Shown here: piece by piece, positions 15,201-29,684 of the stretch
Numbering within the stretch: the first letter of the stretch is position 1
Layout of the letters: every line of letters starts with the position of its first letter
From: Petrolisthes cinctipes
Lineage: Eukaryota > Arthropoda > Malacostraca > Decapoda > Porcellanidae
Length of the DNA stretch: 64,000 bases
Assembly: GCA_033782935.1 (NCBI GenBank)
Contig: JAWQEG010000167.1
Span: forward strand, 1,361,001 to 1,425,000
Direction of reading: 5' to 3'
The notes under the pieces: model-generated
Database searches by the model: none
What the model was told of the DNA's origin: nothing
What the model saw: the letters and a program-made list of their open reading frames with translations, nothing else
Made by a program: the position numbers and the translations under genes

Positions 15201-17108
15201 TTGATATATAAACGGGTACAGAAGATGTATGCAGATATCGACTTTGGGCACCCAAAATATCGATTTTTAGCATGTTTTGGGCCTATATTTTGAAAGTATT
15301 CTAGCAATGAGTAGGCATGTACAGAACGCTTCTGGGACAAAAAAATATCGAATTTTCGGGTGTTTTCAGCCTGAATTTGGGAAATAAACGGGTATAGAAG
15401 ATGCATACACATATTGACTTTATGAACCTAAAATATCGATTTTGAGCATGTTTTGGGCCTGTATTTTGAAAATGCTCTAACACGGAGTAGGCATGTACAG
15501 ATCGCTTCAGGGACCCAAAAATATCGAATTTTCGGGTGTTTTGAGCGTGAATTTTAAATATAAACGGGTACAAAAGATATATTCACATATCGACTTTGGA
15601 CACCTAAAATATCGATTTTTAGCATGCATTAAGCCTATATTTTGAAAACATTTTAGCACTGAGTAGGCATGTAAATATCCCTTCTGGGACCCAAAATTAT
15701 CGAATTTTCGGGTGTTTTGAGCCTGAAATTGAGATATAAACCGGTACAGAAAATGCATGCTCATATCGACATTTAGCACCTAAAATATCGATTTTTAGCA
15801 TGTTTTGGGCCTACATTTAAAAAATATTCTAGCACTGAGTAGGCATGTACAGATCGCTTCTGGGACCCCAAAATATCGAATTTTCGGTTGTTTTGAGCCT
15901 GAATATGGGATATAAACGGGTACAAAAGATGTATGCACATATCGACTTTGGACACCTAAATTATAGATTTTTAGCATGTTTTGAGCCTATATTTTGAAAA
16001 CGTTCTAGCACTGAGTAGGCATGTACAGATCGCTTCTGGAACCCAAAAATATTGAATTTTCCGTGGTTTTGAGCCTGAATTTGAGATATAAACGGGTACT
16101 GAAGATGCATGCACATATCGACTATGTGGAGCTAAAATATCTATTTTCAGCATGTTTTGGGCATGTATTTTGAAAATATTCTAACACGGAGTAGGCATGT
16201 ACAGATCGCTACTGGGACCCAAAAATATCGAATTTTCGGTTGTTTTGAGCCTGAATTTGAGATATAATCGGGTACTGAAGATGCATGCACATATCGACTT
16301 TTAGCACCTAAAATATCGATTTTGAGCATGTTTTGGGTCTGTATTTTATAAAACATTCTAGCAAAGAGTAGGCATGTACAGATTGCTTCTGGGACCCAAA
16401 AATATCGATTTTTCGGGTGTTTTGAGCCTGAATTTGAGATATAATCGTGTACTGAAGATACATGCACATATCGACTTTTAACACCTAAAATATCGATTTT
16501 GAGCATGTTTTATGGCCTGTATTTTGAAAATACTCTAACACGAAGTAGGCATGTACAGATCGCATCTGGGACCCAAAATATTGAATTTTCGGGTGTTTTG
16601 AGCCAGAATTTGAGATATAAACGGGTATAGAAGATGCATTCACATATCGACTATGGGCAGCTAAAATACCGATTTTCAGCATGTTTTGGCCATGTATTTT
16701 GAAAATACTCAAACACGGAGTAGGCATATACAGATCGCTTCTGGGACCCAAAAATATTGAATTTTCGGGTGATTTGAGCCTGTATTTGAGATATAAACGG
16801 GTACAGAAGATGCATGCACATATCGACTATGTGAAGCTAAAATATCGATTTTCAGCATGTTTTGGGCATGTATTTTGAAAATACTCTAACACGGAGTAGG
16901 CATGTACAGATCGCTTCTGGGACCCAAAAATATCGAATTTTCGGTTGTTTTGAGCCTGAATTTGAGATATAATCGTGTACTGAAGATCCATGCACATATC
17001 GACTTTTAACACCTAAAATATCGATTTTGAGCATGTTTTGGGTCTGTATTTAAAATAAAAATTCTAGCAAAGAGTAGGCATGTACAGATCGCTTCTGGGA
17101 CCCAAAAA
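6227..17108 (+). repeat. Long higher-order satellite block, copy 1 (about 10.9 kb)
   Basis: About 62 monomers whose order of private variants is repeated in the block starting at 17,161. Matching landmarks are the GATGCAGGCACATATCG monomer at 6,230 / 17,165, the GAAAAAAATTCTAGCACTGAC variant near 6,296 / 17,230, the GCTTGTTTTTGGTCTGTAAC monomer near 6,978 / 17,912 and the TGTATACCAG variant near 7,205 / 18,139. The offset starts at 10,934 bp and changes to 10,757, 11,109 and 11,451 by gain or loss of whole monomers. The right end of copy 1 (16,485-17,108) pairs with 36,575-37,183, an offset of about 20.1 kb, because copy 2 was expanded internally. Confidence 0.85.
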
Positions 17109-20100
17109 TATCGATTTTTCGGGTGTTTTGAACCTGAATTTGAGATATAAACGGGTACAGAAGATGCAGGCACATATCGACTTTTTGCACCTAAAATATC
17201 GATTTTTAGCATGTTTTAAGCCTATATTTTGAAAAAAATTCTAGCACTGACTAGGCATATACAGATCGCTTCTGGGACCCCAAAATATCGAATTTTCGGG
17301 TGTTTTGAGCCTGAATTTAAGATATAAACGGGTACAGAAGATGCATGCACATATCGATTTTTGGCACCCAAAATATCGATTTTGAGCATGTTTAGGGCCT
17401 ATATTTTGAAAGTATTCTAACACGGAATAGGCTTGTACAGATCGCTTCTGGGACACAAAAATATCGAATTTTCGGGAGTTTTGAGCATGAATTTGAGATA
17501 TAATCGGGTACAGAAAATACATGTACATATCGACTTTGGGCACCCAAAATATCGATTTTTAGCATGTTTGGAGACTATATTTTGAAAACATTTTAGCACT
17601 GCGTAGGCATATACAGATCGCTTCTGGGGCCCAAAAATATCGAATTTTCGGGTGTTTTGAGCCTGAATTTGAGATATAAACGAGTACAGAAGATGCATGC
17701 ACATATCGACATGGGACACCTAAAATATAAATTTTTAGCATGTTTAAAACCGATATTTTAAAAACATTCTAGCACTGAGTAAACATGTACAGATCGCTTC
17801 TGGAACTTAAAATTATTGAATATTCGGGTGTTTGAGCCTGAATTTGAGATGTAAACCGGTACTGAAGATACATGCACATATCGACTTTTTGCACCTAAAA
17901 TATCGATTTTAAGCTTGTTTTTGGTCTGTAACTTGAAAACATTCGAGCAAGAAGTAGGCATGTACAGATCGCTTCTGGGACCCAAAAATACCGAATTTTC
18001 GGGTGTTTTGAGCCTGAATATGAGATATAAACGGGTGCAGAAGATGCATGCACAAATCGACTTTGGGCACCTAAAATATCGATTTTCAGCATGTTTTATT
18101 GCCTGTATTTCTAAAGTACTCTAACACTGAGTAGGCATGTATACCAGATTGCTTCTGGGACCCAAAAATACCGAATTTTCGGGTGTTTTGAGCCTAAATT
18201 TGAGATATAAACTGGTACAGAATATCTATGCACACATCGACTTGGGACACCTAAAATATCGATTTTTAGCATATTTTGAGCCTATATTTTGCAAACATTC
18301 TAGCACTGAGTAGGCATGTACAGATCTCTTCTTGGACCCAAAAATATCGAATTTTCGGGTGTTTTGAGCCTGAATTTGAGATATAAACGGGAACAGAAGA
18401 TGCATGCACTTATAGACTATGGGCAGCTAAAATATCGATTTTCAGCATGTTTTGGGCATGTATTTTGAAAATACTCTAACACGGAGTAGGCATGTACAGA
18501 TCGCGTCTGGGACCCAAAAATATCGAATTTTCGAGTGTTTTCATCTTGAATTTGAGATATAAATGGGTACAGAACATGCATGCACTTATTGACTTGGGAC
18601 ACCTAAAATATCGATTTTTAGCATGTTTTGAGCCTATATTTTGAAAACATTCTAGGACTGAGTAGGCATGTACAGATCGCTTCTGGAACCCAAAAATATT
18701 GAATTTTCGGGAGTTTTGAGCCTGAATTTGATATGTAAACAGGTAATGAAGATGCATGCACATATCGACTCTTTGCACCTAAAATATCGATTTTGAGCAT
18801 GTTTTGGGTCTGTATTGTGAAAATACTCTAACAAGAAGTAGGCATGTACAGATCGCTTCTTTGACACAAAAATATCGAATTTTCGGGTGTTTTGAGCCTG
18901 AATTTGAGATATAAACGGGTACAGAAAATATATGCACATATCGACTTTGGTCACCTAAAATATAGATTTTTAGCTTGTATTGGGCCTATATTTTAAAAAT
19001 ATTTTATTACTGAGAAGGCATGTACAGATCGCTTCTGGAACCAAAAATATCGAATTTTCGTGTGTTTTGAGCCTGCATTTGAAATATAAACGGCTACTGA
19101 AGATGCATGCACATATCGACTTTTTGCACCAAAAATATCGATTTTGAGCATATTTTGGGTCTGTATCTTGAAAACATTCTAGCAAAGAGTAGGCATGTAC
19201 AAGTCGCTTCTGGGACCCAAAAATATCGAATGTTCGGGTGTCTTGAGTCTGAATTTGAGATATAAACGGGTACAGAAGATGCATGCACATATCGACATTG
19301 GGCACCTAAAATATCGATTTTTAGCATGTATTGGGCTTTTATTTTGAAAATATTCTAGCACTGAGTAGGCATGCACAGATCGCTTCTGGGACACAAAAAT
19401 ACCGAATTTTTGGGAGTTTTGAGATTGAATTTGAGATATAAACGGGTACAGTACAGAAGATGCATGCACATATCAACATTGGGCATCTAAAATATCGATT
19501 TTTAGTATGTTTTAGGTCTGTATCTTGAAAACATTCTAGCTTTGCGTAGGCATGTACAGATCGCTTCTGGGTCCCAAAAATATCGAATTTTCGGGTGTTT
19601 AGAGCCTAAATTTAAGATATAAACGGGTACAGAAGATGCATGCACATATTGACTATGGGCAGCTAAAATATCGATTTTCAGCATGTTTTGGGCATGTATT
19701 TTGAAAATACTTAAACACGGAGTAGGCATACACAGATTGCATCTAAAACCCAAAAATATCGAATTTTCGGGTGTTTTGAGCCTGAATTTGAGATATAAAC
19801 GGGTACTGAATAAGCATACACATATCGACTTTTTGCACCAAAAATATCGATTTTGGGCATGTTTTGGGTCTGTATCTTGAAAACATTCTAGCGTGGAGTA
19901 GGTATATACAGGTCACTTCTGGGACCAAAAAATATCGAATTTTTGCGTGTTTTGAGCCTGAATTTGAAAAATAAAAATCGCGTACAGAAGATGCATGCAC
20001 ATATAGACTTTGGACACCAAAAATTTCGATTTTGAGCATGTTTTGGACCTATATTTTAAAAACATTCTAGCACTGAGTAAACATGTACAGATCGCTTCTG

Positions 20101-23100
20101 GAACTTAAAATTATTGAATATTCGGGTGTTTGAGCCTGAATTTGAGATGTAAACCGGTTCTGAAGATACATGCACATATCGACTTTTTGCACCTAAAATA
20201 TCGATTTTAAGCTTGTTTTGGGTCTGTATCTTGAAAACATTCTAGCAAGAAGTAGGCATGTACAGATCGCTTCTTTGACACAAAAATATCGAATTTTCGG
20301 GTGTTTTGAGCCTGAATTTGAGATATAAACGGGTACAGAAGATGTATGCACATATCGACTTTGGGCACCTAAAATATAGATTTTTAGCTTGTTTTGGGCC
20401 TATATTTTAAAAATATTTTATTTCTGAGTAGGCATGTACAGATAGCTTCTGGAACCAAAAATATCGAATTTTCGTGTGTTTTGAGCCTGCATTTGAGATA
20501 TAAACGGCTAGTGAAGATGCATGCACATATCGACTTTTTGCACCAAAAATATCGATTTTGAGCATATTTTGGGTCTGTATCTTGAAAACATTCTAGCAAA
20601 GAGTAGGCATGTACAAGTCGCTTCTGGGACCCAAAAATATCGAATCTTCGGGTGTCTTGAGTCTGAATTTGAGATATAAACGGGTACAGAAGATGCATGC
20701 ACATATCGACATTGGGCACCTAAAATATCGATTTTTAGCATGTATTGGGCTTTTATTTTGAAAATATTCTAGCACTGAGTAGGCATACACAGATCGCTTC
20801 TGGGACCCAAAAATACCGAATTTTTGGGAGTTTTGAGATTGAATTTGAGATATAAACGGGTACAGTACAGAAGATGCATGCATATAACGACATTGGGCAT
20901 CTAAAATATCGATTTTTAGCATGTTTTAGGTCTGTATCTTGAAAACATTCTAGCTTTGCGTAGGCATGTACAGATCGCCTCTGGGACCCAAAAATATCGA
21001 ATTTTCGGGTGTTTAGAGCCTGAATTTAAGATATAAACGGGTACAGAAGATGCATGCACATATTGACTATGGGCAGCTAAAATATCGATTTTCAGCATGT
21101 TTTGGGCATGTATTTTGAAAATACTTAAACATGGAGTAGGCATATACAGATTGCATCTAAAACCCAAAAATATCGAATTTTCGGGTGTTTTGAGCCTGAA
21201 TTTGAGATATAAACGGGTACTGAATAAGCATGCACATATCTACTTTAGACACCTAAAATATCGATTTTTAGCATGTTTTAGGCCTATATTTTAAAAATAC
21301 TCTAACACAGAGTAGGCATGTACAGATCGCTTCTGGGACCCAAAGAATATCTAATTTTCGGGTGTTTTGAGCCTGAATTTGGGATATAAACGGGTACAGA
21401 AGATACATACACATATTGACTTTGGGCACCTCAAATATCGATTTTCAGCATGTTTTGGGCCTGTATTTTGAAAATACTCGAACACGGAATAGGCATGTAC
21501 AGATTGCTTCTGGGGCCCAAAAACATCGAATTTTCGGGAATTTTGAGCCTGCATTTGAGATATAAACGAGTACTGAAGATGCATGCACATATCCAATTTT
21601 TGCACCTAAAATATCGATTTAGAGCATATTTTAGGTCTGTATCTTGAAAACATTCTAGCAAAGAGTAGGCATGTACAAGTCGCTTTTGGGACCAAAAAAT
21701 ATCGAATTTTCGGGTGTCTTGAGTCTGAATTTGAGATATAAACGGGTACAGAAGATGCATGCTCATATCCACTTTGGGCACCTAAAATATCGATTTTCAG
21801 CATGTTTTGGGCCTGAAATTCAAAAAGTACTCTAACACGGAGTAGGCATGTACAGATCTGTTCTGGGACCCAAAAATATCGAGTTTTCGGGTGTTTTGAG
21901 CCTGAATTTGAGATATAAACGGGTACAGAAGATGCATGCAGATATCGACTTTGGGCACCAAAAATATCGATTTTGAGCATGCTTTGGGCCTATATTTTGA
22001 AAGTATTCTAGCAATGAGTAGGCATGTACAGATCGCTTCTGGGACCAAAAAATATCGAATTTTCGGGTGTTTTCAGCCTGAATATGGGATATAAACGGGT
22101 ATAGAAGATGCATACTCATATTGACTTTGGGAACCTAAAATATCGATTTTGAGCATGTTTTGGGCCTGTATTTTTAAAATACTCTAACACGGAGTAGGCA
22201 AGTAAAGATCGCTTCTGGGACCCAAAATTATCGAATTTTCGTGTGTTTTGAGCCTGAATTTGAGATATAAACCAGTACAGAAAATGCATGCTCATATCGA
22301 CATTTAGCACCTAAAATATCGATTTTTAGCATGTTTTAGGCCTATATTTTAAAAATATTCTAGCACTGAGTAGGCATGTACAGATCGCTTCAGGGACCCA
22401 AAAATATCGATTTTTCGGGGGTTTTCAGCCTGAAATTTGGATATAAACGGATACAAAAGATATATGCACATATCGACTTTGGACACCTAAAATATCGATT
22501 TTTAGCATGCTTTAAACCTATATTTTGAAAACATTTTAGCACTGAGTAGGCATGTAAATATCCCTTCTGGGACCCAAAATTATAGAAATTTCGGGTGTTT
22601 TGAGCCTGAATTGGAGATATAAACCGGTACAGAAAATGCATGCTCATATCGACATTTAGCACCTAAAATATCGATTTTTAGCATGTTTTGGGCCTACATT
22701 TAAAAAATATTCTAGCACTGTACAGATCGCTTCTGGGACCCTAAAATATCGAATTTTCGGGTGCTTTGAGCCTGAATTTGAGATATAAACGGGTACAGAA
22801 GATGCATGCACATATCGACTTTGGGCATCCAAAATATCAATTTTTAGCATGTTTTAAGCCTATATTTTGAAAACATTCTAGCACTGAGTAGACATGTACA
22901 GATCGCTTCTGGGACTAAAAATATCGAATTTTCGGGTGTTTTGACCCTGAAATTGGGATATAAATGGGTACAGAAGATGCATACACATATTGACTTTGGG
23001 CACCTCAAATATCTATTTTCAGCATGTTTTGGGCCTGTATTTTGAAAGTAGTCTAACACGGAGTAGGCTTCTACAGATCGCTTCTGGGACCCAAAAATAT

Positions 23101-25699
23101 TGAATTTTAGCGTGATTTGAGCCTGAATTTGAGATATAAACGGGTACAGAAGATGCATGCACATATCGACTATGTGGAGCTAAAATATTGATTTTCAGCA
23201 TGGTTTAGGCATGTATTTTGAAAACATTCTAGCACTAATTAGACATGTACAGATCGCTTCTGGGACACAAAAATATCGAATTTTCGGGTGTTTTAAGCCT
23301 GAATTTGGGATATAAACGGGTACAAAAGATGTATGCACATATCGACTTTTTGCACCTAAAATATCGATTTTGAGCATGTTTTGGGTCTGTATTTTGAAAA
23401 CATTCTAGCATAGAGTAGGCATGTACAGATCGCTTCTGAAACCCGAGAATATCGAATTTTCGGGTGTTTTGAGCCTGAATTTGAGATATAAACGTGTACT
23501 GAAGATGGATGCACATATCTACTTTGGGCACCTAAAATATCGATTTTCATCATATTTTGGGCCTGTATTTTGAAAGTACTCTAACACGTAGTAGGCATGT
23601 ACAGATCTCTAATGGGACCCAAAAATATCGAGTTTTCGGGTGTTTTGAGCCAGAATTTGAGATATAAACAGGTACAGAAGATGCATGCAGATATCGACAT
23701 TTAGCACCTAAAATATCGATTTTTAGCATGTTTTGGGCCTATATTTTAAAAATATTCTAGGACTGAGTAGGCATGTACAGATCGATTCTGGGGCCCAAAA
23801 ATATCGAATTTTTGGGTGTTTTTAGCCTGAATTTTGGATATAAACGGGTATAGAAGATGCATACACATATTGACTTTGGGAACCTAAAATATCGATTGTG
23901 AGCATGTTTTTGGCCTGTATTTTGAAAATACTCTAACACGGAGTAGGCATGTAAAGATCGCTTCTGGGACCCAAAGTTATCGAATTTTCGGGTGTTTTGA
24001 GCCTGAATTTGAGATATAAACCGGTACAGAAAATACATGCTCATATCGACATTTAGCACCTAAAATATCGATTTTTAGCATGTTTTGGGCCTATATTTTA
24101 AAAATATTCTAGGACTGAGTAGGCATGTACAGATCGATTCTGGAACCCAAAAATATCGAATTTTCGGGTGTTTTGAGCCTGAATTTGAGATATAAACGGG
24201 TACAGAAGATGCATTCACATATCGACTTTGGGCACCCAAAATATCGATTTTTAGTATGTTTTGGGCCAAAATTTTGAAAATATTCTATCACTGAGTAGAC
24301 ATGTACAGATTGCTTCTGGGACCCAGAAATATCGAATTTTCGGGTGTTTTGAGCCTGAATTTGGGATATAAACAAGTACAAAAAATGTATTCACATATCG
24401 AATTTGGACACCTAAAATATCGAATTTCAGCATATTTTAGGCCTATATTTTAAAAACATTCTAGCACTAAGTAGACATGTACAGATTGCTTCTGGGACAC
24501 AAAAATATCGAATTTTCGGGTGTTTTAAGCCTGAATTTGGGATATAAACGGGTACAAAAGATGTATGCACATATCTACTTTTTGCCCCTATAATATCGAT
24601 TTTGAGCATGTTTTGGGTCTGTATTTTGAAAACATTCTATCACTGAATAGACATGTACAGATTGCTTCTGGGACCCAGAAATATCGAATTTTCGGGTGTT
24701 TTGAGCCTGAATTTGGGATATAAACAAGTACAAAAAATGTATTCACATATCGAATTTGGACACCTAAAATATCGAATTTTAGCATGTTTTAGGCCTATAT
24801 TTTAAAAACATTCTAGCACTAAGTAGACATGTACAGATTGCTTCTGGGACACAAAAATATCGAATTTTCGGGTGTTTTAAGCCTGAATTTGGGATATAAA
24901 CGGGTACAAAAGATGTATGCACATATCTACTTTTTGCCCCTAAAATATCGATTTTGAGCATGTTTTGGGCCTATATTTTAAAAATATTCTAGGACTGAGT
25001 AGGCATGTACAGATCGATTCTGGGACAAAAAAATATCGAATTTTCGGGTGTTTTGAGCCTGAATTTGAGATATAAACGGGTACAGAAGATGCATTCACAT
25101 ATCGACTTTGGGCACCCAAAATATCGATTTTGAGCATGTTTTAAGTCTGTATTTTGAAAACATTCTAGCAAAGAGTAGGCATGTACAGATCGCTTCTGGG
25201 ACCCGAAAATATCGAATTTTCGAGTGTTTTGAGCCTGAATTTGAGATATAAACGGGTACAGAAGATGCATGCACATATCGACTTTGGGCACCCAAAATAT
25301 CGATTTTGAGCATGTTTTTGGCATCTATTTTGAAAATACTCTACTACGAAGTAGGCATGTACAGATCGCTTCTGGGACACAAAAACATCGAATTTTTGGG
25401 TGTTTTGAGCCAGTATTTCAGATATATACGGGTACAGAAGATGCATGCACATATCGACTTTGGACACCTAAATTATAGATTTTTAGCATGTTTTGAGTCT
25501 ATATTTTGAAAACTTTCTAGCACTGAGTAGGCATGTACAGATCGCTTCTGGAACCCAAAAATATTGAATTTTGGGGGGTTTTGTGCCTAAATTTGAGATA
25601 TAAACGGGTACTGAAAATGCATGCACATATCGACTTTTTGCACCTAAAATATCGATTTTGAGCATGTTTTGGGTCTGTATTTTGAAAACATTCTAGCAA

Positions 25700-28600
25700 A
25701 GAGTAGGCATGTACAGATCGCTTCAGGGACCCAAAAATATCGAATTTTCGGGTGTTTTGAGCGTGAATTTTAAATATAAACGGGTACAAAAGATATATTC
25801 ACATATCGACTTTGGACACCTAAAATATCGATTTTTAGCATGCATTAAGCCTATATTTTGAAAAAATTTTAGCACTGAGTAGGCATGTAAATATCCCTTC
25901 TGGGACCCAAAATTATCGAATTTTCGGGTGTTTTGAGCCTGAATTTGAGATATAAACCGGTACAGAAAATGCATGCTCATATCGACATTTAGCACCTAAA
26001 ATATCGATTTTTAGCATGTTTTGGGCCTACATTTAAAAAATATTCTAGCACTGAGTAGGCATAAACAGATCGCTTCTGGGACCCCAAAATATCGATTTTT
26101 CGGGTGTTTTGAACCTGAATTTGAGATATAAACGGGTACAGAAGATGTATGCACATATCGACTTTGGGCACCCAAAATATCGATTTTAAGCATGTTTTAG
26201 GCATCTATTTTGAAAATACTCTAACACGAAGTAGGCATGTACAGATCGCTTCTGGGACACAAAAATATTGAATTTTCGGGTATTTTTAGCCTGAATTTGA
26301 GATATAATCGGGTACAGAAGATGCATGCACATATCGACTTTGGGCAGATAAAATATCAATTTTCAGCATGTTTTGGGCCTGTATTTTGAAAGTACTCTAA
26401 CACGGAGTAGGCATGTTCAGATCGCTTCTGGGACCCCAATATATCGAATTTTCGGTTGTTTTGAGCCTGAATTTGGGATATAAACGGGTACAAAGGATGT
26501 ATGCACATATTGACTTTGGACACATAAATTATAGATTTATAGCATGTTTTGAGCCTATATTTTGAAAACGTTCTAGCACTGAGTTGGCATGTACACATCG
26601 CTTCTGGAACCCAAAAATATTGAATTTTCCGTGGTTTTGAGCCTGAATTTGAGATATAAACGGGTACTGAAGATGCATGCACATATCGACTATGTGGAGC
26701 TAAAATATCGATTTTCAGCATGTTTTGGGCATGTATTTTGAAAATATTCTAACACGGAGTAGGCATGTACAGATCGCTTCTGGGACCCAAAAATATCGAA
26801 TTTTCGGTTGTTTTGAGCCTGAATTTGAGATATAATCGGGTACTGAAGATGCATGCACATATCGACTTTTAGCACCTAAAATATCGATTTTGAGCATGTT
26901 TTGGGTCTGTATTTTATAAAACATTCTAGCAAAGAGTAGGCATGTACAGATTGCTTCTGGGACCCAAAAATATCGATTTTTCGGGTGTTTTGAGCCTGAA
27001 TTTGAGATATAAACGGGTACAGAAGATGCATGCACATATCGACTTTGGGCACCCAAAATATTGATTTTGAGCATGTTTTAGGCATCTATTTTGAAAATAC
27101 TCTAACACGAAGTAGGCATGTACAGATCGCTTTTGGGACACAAAAATATTGAATTTTCGGGTATTTTTAGCCTGAATTTGAGATATAATCGGGTACAGAA
27201 GATGCATGCACATATCGACTTTGGGCAGATAAAATATCAATTTTCAGCATGTTTTGGGCCTGTATTTTGAAAGTACTCTAACACAGAGTAGGCATGTTCA
27301 GATCGCTTCTGGGACCCCAAAATATCGAATTTTCGGTTGTTTTGAGCCTGAATTTGGGATATAAACGGGTACAAAAGATGTATGCACATATCGACTTTGG
27401 ACACATAAATTATAGATTTATAGCATGTTTTGAGCCTATATTTTGAAAACGTTCTAGCACTGAGTAGGCATGTACAGATCGCTTCTGGAACCCAAAAATA
27501 TTGAATTTTCCGTGGTTTTGAGCCTGAATTTGAGATATAAACGGGTACTGAAGATGCATGCACATATCGACTATGTGGAGCTAAAATATCGATTTTCAGC
27601 ATGTTTTGGGCATGTATTTTGAAAATATTCTAACACGGAGTAGGCATGTACAGATCGCTTCTGGGACCCAAAAATATCGAATTTTCGGTTGTTTTGAGCC
27701 TGAATTTGAGATATAATCGGGTACTGAAGATGCATGCACATATCGACTTTTAGCACCTAAAATATCGATTTTGAGCATGTTTTGGGTCTGTATTTTATAA
27801 AACATTCTAGCAAAGAGTAGGCATGTACAGATTGCTTCTGGGACCCAAAAATATCGATTTTTCGGGTGTTTTGAGCCTGAATTTGAGATATAAACGGGTA
27901 CAGAAGATGCATGCACATATCGACTTTGGGCACCCAAAATATTGATTTTGAGCATGTTTTAGGCATCTATTTTGAAAATACTCTAACACGAAGTAGGCAT
28001 GTACAGATCGCTTTTGGGACACAAAAATATTGAATTTTTGGGTGTTTTGAGCCTGAATTTGAGATATAATCGGGTACAGAAGATGCATGCACATATCGAC
28101 TTTGGGCAGATAAAATATCAATTTTCAGCATGTTTTGGGCCTGTATTTTGAAAGTACTCTAACACAGAGTAGGCATGTTCAGATCGCTTCTGGGACCCCA
28201 AAATATCGAATTTTCGGTTGTTTTGAGCCTGAATTTGGGATATAAACGGGTACAAAAGATGTATGCACCTATCGACTTTGGACACCTAAATTATAGATTT
28301 ATAGCATGTTTTGAGCCTATATTTTGAAAACGTTCTAGCACTGAGTAGGCATGTACAGATCGCTTCTGGGACAAAAAAATATCGAATTTTCGGGTGTTTT
28401 CAGCCTGAATTTGGGAAATAAACGGGTATAGAAGATGCATACACATATTGACTTTATGAACCTAAAATATCGATTTTGAGCATGTTTTGGGCCTGTATTT
28501 TGAAAATGCTCTAACACGGAGTAGGCATGTACAGATCGCTTCAGGGACCCAAAAATATCGAATTTTCGGGTGTTTTGAGCGTGAATTTTAAATATAAACG

Positions 28601-29684
28601 GGTACAAAAGATATATTCACATATCGACTTTGGACACCTAAAATATCGATTTTTAGCATGCATTAAGCCTATATTTTGAAAACATTTAGCACTGAGTAGG
28701 CATGTAAATATCCCTTCTGGGACCCAAAATTATCGAATTTTCGGGTGTTTTGAGCCTGAATTTGAGATATAAACCGGTACAGAAAATGCATGCTCATATC
28801 GACATTTAGCACCTAAAATATCGATTTTTAGCATGTTTTGGGCCTACATTTAAAAAATATTCTAGCACTGAGTAGGCATAAACAGATCGCTTCTGGGACC
28901 CCAAAATATCGATTTTTCGGGTGTTTTGAACCTGAATTTGAGATATAAACGGGTACAGAAGATGTATGCACATATCGACTTTGGGCACCCAAAATATCGA
29001 TTTGAAGCATGTTTTAGGCATCTATTTTGAAAATACTCTAACACGAAGTAGGCATGTACAGATCGCTTCTGGGACACAAAAATATTGAATTTTCGGGTAT
29101 TTTTAGCCTGAATTTGAGATATAATCGGGTACAGAAGATGCATGCACATATCGACTTTGGGCAGATAAAATATCAATTTTCAGCATGTTTTGGGCCTGTA
29201 TTTTGAAAGTACTCTAACACGGAGTAGGCATGTTCAGATCGCTTCTGGGACCCCAATATAACGAATTTTCGGTTGTTTTGAGCCTGAATTTGGGATATAA
29301 ACGGGTACAAAGGATGTATGCACATATTGACTTTGGACACATAAATTATAGATTTATAGCATGTTTTGAGCCTATATTTTGAAAACGTTCTAGCACTGAG
29401 TTGGCATGTACACATCGCTTCTGGAACCCAAAAATATTGAATTTTCCGTGGTTTTGAGCCTGAATTTGAGATATAAACGGGTACTGAAGATGCATGCACA
29501 TATCGACTATGTGGAGCTAAAATATCGATTTTCAGCATGTTTTGGGCATGTATTTTGAAAATATTCTAACACGGAGTAGGCATGTACAGATCGCTTCTGG
29601 GACCCAAAAATATCGAATTTTCGGTTGTTTTGAGCCTGAATTTGAGATATAATCGGGTACTGAAGATGCATGCACATATCGACT
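25700..29684 (+). repeat. 2,817-bp (16-monomer) repeat inside the 32-monomer unit
   Basis: The monomers at about 25,700-26,870 recur at about 28,518-29,684, an offset of 2,817-2,818 bp. A marker is CGCTTCAGGGACCC followed by GAGCGTGAATTTTAAATATA. With the larger duplication, the same segment appears four times, near 25.70, 28.52, 31.33 and 34.15 kb. The 32-monomer unit thus contains two related halves. Confidence 0.8.
26341..28368 (+). repeat. 881-bp (5-monomer) tandem repeat, 2.3 copies
   Basis: TGGGCAGATAAAATATCAAT starts at 26,341, 27,222 and 28,103, an exact period of 881 bp (five monomers plus one base). Copies 1 and 2 are almost identical. The third runs only to about 28,368, where GGGACAAAAAAATATCG marks a different monomer. 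The whole set is repeated at 31,974-34,001 as part of the 5,633-bp duplication. Confidence 0.88.

Larger units (their letters stand above)
24052..29684 (+). repeat. 5,633-bp (32-monomer) tandem duplication, copy 1
   Basis: The block from TTTAGCACCTAAAATATCG at 24,052 recurs at a constant offset of 5,633 bp, which is 32 monomers plus one base. The two copies differ at only a handful of bases that I could find. Examples are CAGTATTTCAG near 25,413 against CAGAATTTCAG near 31,046, and GCACCTATCG near 28,266 against GCACATATCG near 33,899. Near identity over more than 5 kb indicates a recent event. Confidence 0.92.
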
